From Thiomonas bhubaneswarensis (GTDB taxonomy: Bacteria > Pseudomonadota > Gammaproteobacteria > Burkholderiales > Burkholderiaceae_C): a stretch of 41,851 nucleotides of DNA. Of this stretch, positions 37,769-41,851 are shown piece by piece. Every line of letters starts with the position of its first letter. Position 1 is the stretch's first letter. A program made the position numbers and the translations under genes. The DNA is taken from positions 1 to 41,851 of the forward strand of contig NZ_LIPV01000016.1 in the NCBI RefSeq assembly GCF_001418255.1, read 5' to 3'. The notes beneath the pieces are model-generated. The model ran no database searches. It saw nothing but the letters and a program-made list of their open reading frames with translations, and was not told the origin of the DNA.

Positions 37769-40323
37769 GCGGCCTCCAGGTAGTCGTTGAGATTCAGCCC
37801 ACGGCCGGCCAGCCACTCATGCACCCATTCGTGGCCGAACTTGGCTTCGAGGCTCTTGATGGTGGCGACCGATTCCTTGTCGGACGCACCGACGAAGGCC
37901 AGGGCCATCGGCCCCAGGGCAAGGTCATAGAGACGGCGGCCGTTCTCCGAGACGTAGTAGTACTGACGCTTCGGAATGGCAGTCGCCAGGATTTCGATCT
38001 GACGCGCGTTAAGGCCCATGCGGCGATAGAGCGCCGATGTGTCCTCATCCCTGGCGTAGACGTTGGGCAGGAAAATCTTGGTCGCGGTCGATTCCACGAT
38101 CACGTCCAAGATGCCCGAGTTGGCCGCGTCGGAGAGGCTTTGCGTCGCCATCAGCACAAGGCAGTTGGCCTTGCGCAGCACCTTGAGCCATTCCCTGATC
38201 TTGGCGCGGAACGCGGGGTGGCCCAGCATCAACCAGGCTTCGTCCAGGATGATGACGGAGGGCTGGCCTTTCAGTGCGCGCTCGATGCGGCGGAACAGGT
38301 AGAGCAGCACCGGCAGCGCGAACTTCTCGCCCAGGTTCATCAGCTCTTCGATCTCGAACACCGTGAAGTCGGACAGCGACAGGCCGTCCTCTTCGGCGTC
38401 GAGCAGGTGGCCCATCGAGCCGTCCACCGTGTACTGTTTGATGGCCTCGCGGATCGCCTCGTCCTGGATCGTCACCGAGAACTCGGAGAGCGTGCGCGCG
38501 CCGCTGGCGTGCATGCTCATGATCGCGTTGCCGATCTCGTTGCGCTGCGCCGGCGTGGTGTTGACACCGTTCAACGCCAGGATGGTGTCGATCCACTCCA
38601 TCGCCCAGGCCCTATCCCCCTTCGTTTCGAGGAACTGGAGCGGGCAGAAGGCCAGGCGGTCATCGTCGGCGGCCACCGTGAAATGCAGGCCGCTCTTGCC
38701 CTTCGTGGCCGCGCGGATGCCGGCCGCGAGCGGGTACATCGACATGCCCTTGTCGAAGGCGTAGATCGACATGCCGGCGTAGCGACGGAGCTGCGCGGCG
38801 ATGATGCCCAGGTGCGTCGATTTGCCTGCGCCGGTCGGGCCGAACATGAAGGTGTGGCCCAGGTCGCGCACGTGCAGGTTCAGGCGGAACGGCGTAGCGC
38901 CCACCGTCACGCAGTGCATGAGCGCCGGCGACAGCGGCGGGTACATCGGGCACGGAGCCGTGGCGCTGCCCGTCCAGATCGAGCTTGTCGGCAGCAGGTC
39001 GGCCAGGTTCATCGTGTTGATGAGCGGCCGGCGCACGTTCTCGACGCCGTGGCCGGGCAAGCTGCCCAGGTACGCATCGAGCGTGTTGATCGTCTCGATA
39101 CGGGCCGCGAAGGCCAGGCGGTTGACGGCCTTCTCGACCAGGAGCGCGGAGGCCGCCAGGCGCTCCCGATCCTCGTCCATCAGCACGACCACGCTGGTGT
39201 AGTAGCCGGCCGCCACCAAGCCGCTGTTGACCTCGGCGATGGCCGCCTCGGCGTCGCCGACCATCGCGGCGGCGTCCTGGTTGATCGAGCCGGTATTCGT
39301 GTTGAACACCTGATCGAAGAAGCCGCGAATCTTCTGCTTCCACTTCTTGCGGAACTTGTCCAGGTGCTTCAAGGACTCGTGCTGATCCATGAAGATGAAG
39401 CGGCTCGACCAGCGGTATTCGCTGGGCAGCTCGGCCAGGGCCGAGAGCACCCCAGGCGTTGACTCCAAGGGGAAGCCTTCGATGGCGACCACCTGGATGA
39501 ACTTGCGCCCGATCTTGGGCACGACGCCGCCCCACAGCTCTTGCCCGCCGATGACCGCATCGAGGTACATCGGATTGCTGGGCAGCATGACCGGGTGATG
39601 GAGGCCCGTCACGCAGAACTGCAACCAGCTCAGGAAGTCATCGTGCGTGACTTCCCTGCCCTCTTCCGACACGACCTTTTGGCCGCGCAGGCGCGTCATC
39701 TTGACCGCCGAGGACAGGCGCGATTCCAGGCTGGTGATCTCGCGCTTGAACTGCGCAATCAGGCCCGTAGTGCGCGCCGTATGGTCGGGGGCCACCGCAT
39801 CGTCATCGAACATGAGTTCGACAAACTTGCGCTGGGCCAGCACTGGCGGGAACCACGTGACGGTCAGGACAAAGTAGCCCTCGAACATCGCGCCCAGGCC
39901 CTCGAACAAGCGCCGGCGTTCCTCGTCAATGGCGAAGGAAACGGAGTCGGGGAACGATGACACGCCCCGCTCCGAGTAGTTCGGCGCAGGCCGACGCACA
40001 GCATCGACATGCACCATCCAGCCGTTCCCCAGGCCGGCCAGGGCCTGGTTGATGCGGAACGACACCATTTCCCGCTGTTCCTCGGTGCTGCTGGCGTTGT
40101 CATCCCCCTTGTACAGCCAGGCGGCCATAAAGGAGCCGTTCTTACCCACGATCACGCCGTCATCGACCACGGCGGCGTAATTGAGCAGATCGGCCAGGCC
40201 GGCATCCTTGGCGCGATGCTTCTTGAGCTTCAGCTCGGCATCGACAGCCCGGATGCGGGCAAAGAGGATGAGCAACAGAACCGCACCGAGCACAGCAATG
40301 GCAATTGCGATTGCTTCGATCAT
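37765..40323 (-). CDS. trbE: TrbE, VirB4-like ATPase
   Basis: 852-aa VirB4-family ATPase powering channel and pilus assembly. Walker A FGPTGAGKSTHLG (GPTGAGKS at residues 495-502) and Walker B SVIILDEAWLMLGHPAFRAK; conserved LMATQSLSDA follows. A hydrophobic N-terminal segment (residues 1-25) anchors it to the membrane, as in other IncP TrbE proteins. Overlaps trbD and trbF by four bases each. Confidence 0.96.
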   Translation of the reverse strand: MIEAIAIAIAVLGAVLLLILFARIRAVDAELKLKKHRAKDAGLADLLNYAAVVDDGVIVGKNGSFMAAWLYKGDDNASSTEEQREMVSFRINQALAGLGNGWMVHVDAVRRPAPNYSERGVSSFPDSVSFAIDEERRRLFEGLGAMFEGYFVLTVTWFPPVLAQRKFVELMFDDDAVAPDHTARTTGLIAQFKREITSLESRLSSAVKMTRLRGQKVVSEEGREVTHDDFLSWLQFCVTGLHHPVMLPSNPMYLDAVIGGQELWGGVVPKIGRKFIQVVAIEGFPLESTPGVLSALAELPSEYRWSSRFIFMDQHESLKHLDKFRKKWKQKIRGFFDQVFNTNTGSINQDAAAMVGDAEAAIAEVNSGLVAAGYYTSVVVLMDEDRERLAASALLVEKAVNRLAFAARIETINTLDAYLGSLPGHGVENVRRPLINTMNLADLLPTSSIWTGSATAPCPMYPPLSPALMHCVTVGATPFRLNLHVRDLGHTFMFGPTGAGKSTHLGIIAAQLRRYAGMSIYAFDKGMSMYPLAAGIRAATKGKSGLHFTVAADDDRLAFCPLQFLETKGDRAWAMEWIDTILALNGVNTTPAQRNEIGNAIMSMHASGARTLSEFSVTIQDEAIREAIKQYTVDGSMGHLLDAEEDGLSLSDFTVFEIEELMNLGEKFALPVLLYLFRRIERALKGQPSVIILDEAWLMLGHPAFRAKIREWLKVLRKANCLVLMATQSLSDAANSGILDVIVESTATKIFLPNVYARDEDTSALYRRMGLNARQIEILATAIPKRQYYYVSENGRRLYDLALGPMALAFVGASDKESVATIKSLEAKFGHEWVHEWLAGRGLNLNDYLEAA

Positions 40324-40631
40324 TTGTATTGCTTCCCTTGACTCGGCGTGTTGTCACGGAAGGGCGTGCTGCGAGCCGGGTAGTACGGCTTGTACCGGCG
40401 GTGCCGCAGGTACACGTGTCGCAGCTTCGGATCGGCCTTCGCCATGAGGCGCAGCGCGAAGAGCGCGCCGAACCACAAGGCGATGCCGAACACCGTTGCC
40501 CTCACTTCTTGGGCGCTGAAAATCAGCGCGCCGGCCAGCAGGCCCGAGAACATCACCAGCTCACGATCCCCGCCCATGAACAGGTTTTCTCGGTTGCCGG
40601 CCCTACGGATGGGGATCGCGCGCAGAGCCAT
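40320..40631 (-). CDS. trbD: TrbD, VirB3-like protein
   Basis: 103-aa VirB3-family inner-membrane protein with a hydrophobic hairpin (VMFSGLLAGALIFSAQEVRA and VFGIALWFGALFALRLMA). It works with TrbE, whose start overlaps its stop. ATG 40631 is three bases from the trbC stop. Confidence 0.92.
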   Translation of the reverse strand: MALRAIPIRRAGNRENLFMGGDRELVMFSGLLAGALIFSAQEVRATVFGIALWFGALFALRLMAKADPKLRHVYLRHRRYKPYYPARSTPFRDNTPSQGKQYK

Positions 40632-40634
40632 GAC

Positions 40635-41099
40635 TTACCCCGCGATGTGGCCGCGCTCGGCCCAGCGCATGACGGCTTCGCCGGGGAAGCCGGCCACATC
40701 CAGCGCGGCGACCTTGACCTGGTGCAGCGCGCCATCGGTCAGGGCGGCGATTTCCGCGCCACGGCCGAAGAACGTGCTCATCATGTTCTGCGCGCCGACC
40801 AGCAGGGCCATGACCAGGACGATGAAGATCAACGTGCGGAAGAAGCCGTTGAGTTCGCCGCCGAAGATCAGGATGCCGCCGGCGACCACGATGCCGATGA
40901 TCGACAGCGCGAAGGCCACCGGGCCGGTGACGGAGTTGCGGAGGTTGGTCAGCCAGCTCTCATACGGCAGAGAGCCGCCGGTGCCCTCGGAGGCGAATGC
41001 GTGCTGGGGGGCCAGCAGGAAGAACGCCAGGAGGGCGAAGAGGCCCATGTAGAACAGGGCGTTGCGGTTGAGGCGGAATGCCGGGAGGGTTGCTTGCAT
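40635..41099 (-). CDS. trbC: TrbC, prepilin of the cyclic conjugative pilin
   Basis: 154-aa prepilin. By analogy with RP4, signal peptidase cuts after Ala36 (PQHAFA^SEGTGG), the C-terminal tail is removed, and TraF joins Ser37 to Gly114 (FFGRG^AEIA), giving a 78-residue circular pilin; both junctions are present at the same residue numbers. Two hydrophobic segments lie in the mature part. Essential for the pilus and for IncP-pilus-specific phages. It is second in the trb operon. Confidence 0.96.
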   Translation of the reverse strand: MQATLPAFRLNRNALFYMGLFALLAFFLLAPQHAFASEGTGGSLPYESWLTNLRNSVTGPVAFALSIIGIVVAGGILIFGGELNGFFRTLIFIVLVMALLVGAQNMMSTFFGRGAEIAALTDGALHQVKVAALDVAGFPGEAVMRWAERGHIAG

Positions 41100-41115
41100 T
41101 GGTCGTAACTCCTAG

Positions 41116-41851
41116 TCAGAGGGTTTTGGTGATGTACTGGCCGTTGGCGAACCCGGAAACCTCCAAGATTTCCTGGATGCGCCGCGAGCCTTCGACGCGG
41201 GCGATATGAACAACCACGTGAACCGCCTCGCCGATAAGCGGTTCAATGGGTTTCGGGGAATCGGGGTGCATGCTGATGAGCATGGCGAGCCGATCCAATC
41301 CAGCTTTGGCGTTGTTTGCGTGCAGGGTTGCAGCACCTCCTTCGTGCCCGGTGTTCCAGGCCATCAACAGATCAAGGGCTTCGGGGCCGCGCACCTCGCC
41401 GACCAGGATTCGGTCGGGGCGCATGCGGAGGGTGGTTTTCAGCAGCGCCGTCATGTTCACGTCGATGCTGGTGTGGTACTGGACGTAGTTCTCGGCGGCG
41501 CACTGGATTTCGCCGGTGTCCTCGATGATGAAAACCCGCTCGGTCGGGTCTTGAATCACCATCTCGTTGATGATCGCGTTCACCAGCGTGGTCTTGCCCG
41601 AGCCGGTGCCGCCGATCACGAGGATGTTCCGGTGCGCGCGCACCGCTGCAATCAATGCCTCGCGCTGCGGCGCGGTCATGATTCCGCGCTCGACGTACTG
41701 ATCGAGCGTGAAGATGGCGACGGCCTTCTTCCGAATGGCGAAGGTGGGTGCGGGCACAACCGGCGGGAGCTGGCCGGCGAAGCGACTGCCATCAAGGGGC
41801 AGCTCGCCTTCTAGGATCGGCTTGGAGCGCGTGACTTCCTTGCCGTGGTAG
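41116..41851 (-). CDS. trbB: TrbB, T4SS ATPase (C-terminal part)
   Basis: C-terminal two thirds of trbB, continuing from 1-322 across the circle junction (bases 41757-41851 duplicate 1-95). Walker A GGTGSGKT at residues 156-163 of the full protein, Asp box FIIEDTGEIQCA and Walker B region RILVGEVRGPEALDLLMAW, followed by the His box HANNAKAGLDRL. VirB11-type traffic ATPase. trbC begins 16 bp after its stop. Confidence 0.96.
   Translation of the reverse strand, partial: YHGKEVTRSKPILEGELPLDGSRFAGQLPPVVPAPTFAIRKKAVAIFTLDQYVERGIMTAPQREALIAAVRAHRNILVIGGTGSGKTTLVNAIINEMVIQDPTERVFIIEDTGEIQCAAENYVQYHTSIDVNMTALLKTTLRMRPDRILVGEVRGPEALDLLMAWNTGHEGGAATLHANNAKAGLDRLAMLISMHPDSPKPIEPLIGEAVHVVVHIARVEGSRRIQEILEVSGFANGQYITKTL
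41757..41851. repeat. Terminal duplication marking circularity
   Basis: 95 bases identical to 1-95. An exact end overlap inside an otherwise intact gene is the signature of an assembled circular molecule of about 41,756 bp, not a biological repeat. Confidence 0.95.

Overview
The window is a complete, essentially accessory-free IncP-1beta conjugative plasmid backbone. The layout, the protein lengths (TrfA 406 aa, TraC 1448 aa) and the kleA-kleB-kleE-kleF gene set match the R751/pBP136 type of broad-host-range plasmid found in beta- and gamma-proteobacteria. Bases 1-95 are repeated exactly at 41757-41851, so the sequence is a circle of about 41,756 bp opened inside trbB. I see no chromosomal genes, rRNA, tRNA, insertion sequence, transposon, integron or resistance gene. 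The DNA is GC-rich with the abundant GCCG/CGGC motifs typical of this family. Gene calls rest on recognising the protein families and on conserved motifs, not on a database search.

Layout. 1-1100: start of trbB, then the trbA repressor gene and its control region. 1107-2717: ssb and trfA (replication initiator). 2718-4187: a terminator, a cluster of about 20-bp hairpin repeats, and oriV with nine direct iterons, one inverted iteron, two DnaA boxes and an AT-rich stretch. 4188-12459: central control and stability region (klcA, klcB, korC; kleA, kleB, kleE, kleF; korA, incC, korB; kfrA, kfrB, kfrC). 12460-12661: second repeat cluster. 12662-26528: DNA-processing (Tra1) region, with traM, traL and traK reading left and traJ, traI, traH, traG, traF, traE, traD and traC reading right from oriT. 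26529-28700: third and fourth repeat clusters around parA (serine resolvase) and upf31.0 (adenine methylase). 28701-41851 plus 1-322, minus strand: upf30.5 and the mating-pair-formation (Tra2) genes trbP back to trbB.

How it works together. TrfA fires oriV. IncC and KorB provide ParA/ParB-type partition. KorA, KorB, KorC and TrbA form a shared repression network: I find 12 perfect KorB operators (TTTAGC-S-GCTAAA), one near-match, five KorA operators, two KorC operators and two TrbA-type motifs. The relaxosome (TraI, TraJ, TraK) nicks oriT, the TraG coupling protein feeds the TrbB-TrbL type IV secretion channel, TraF matures the cyclic TrbC pilin, and the TraC primase is transferred with the DNA. 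KlcA, the ArdC-like part of TraC and the Upf31.0 methylase are likely layers of protection against restriction in new hosts.

I found no wholly new system. The least explained structure is a dispersed repeat family of about 21 units in five clusters. Each cluster keeps its own order of unit-specific flanking palindromes, one cluster lies inside the klcB coding sequence, and three start immediately after a rho-independent terminator.
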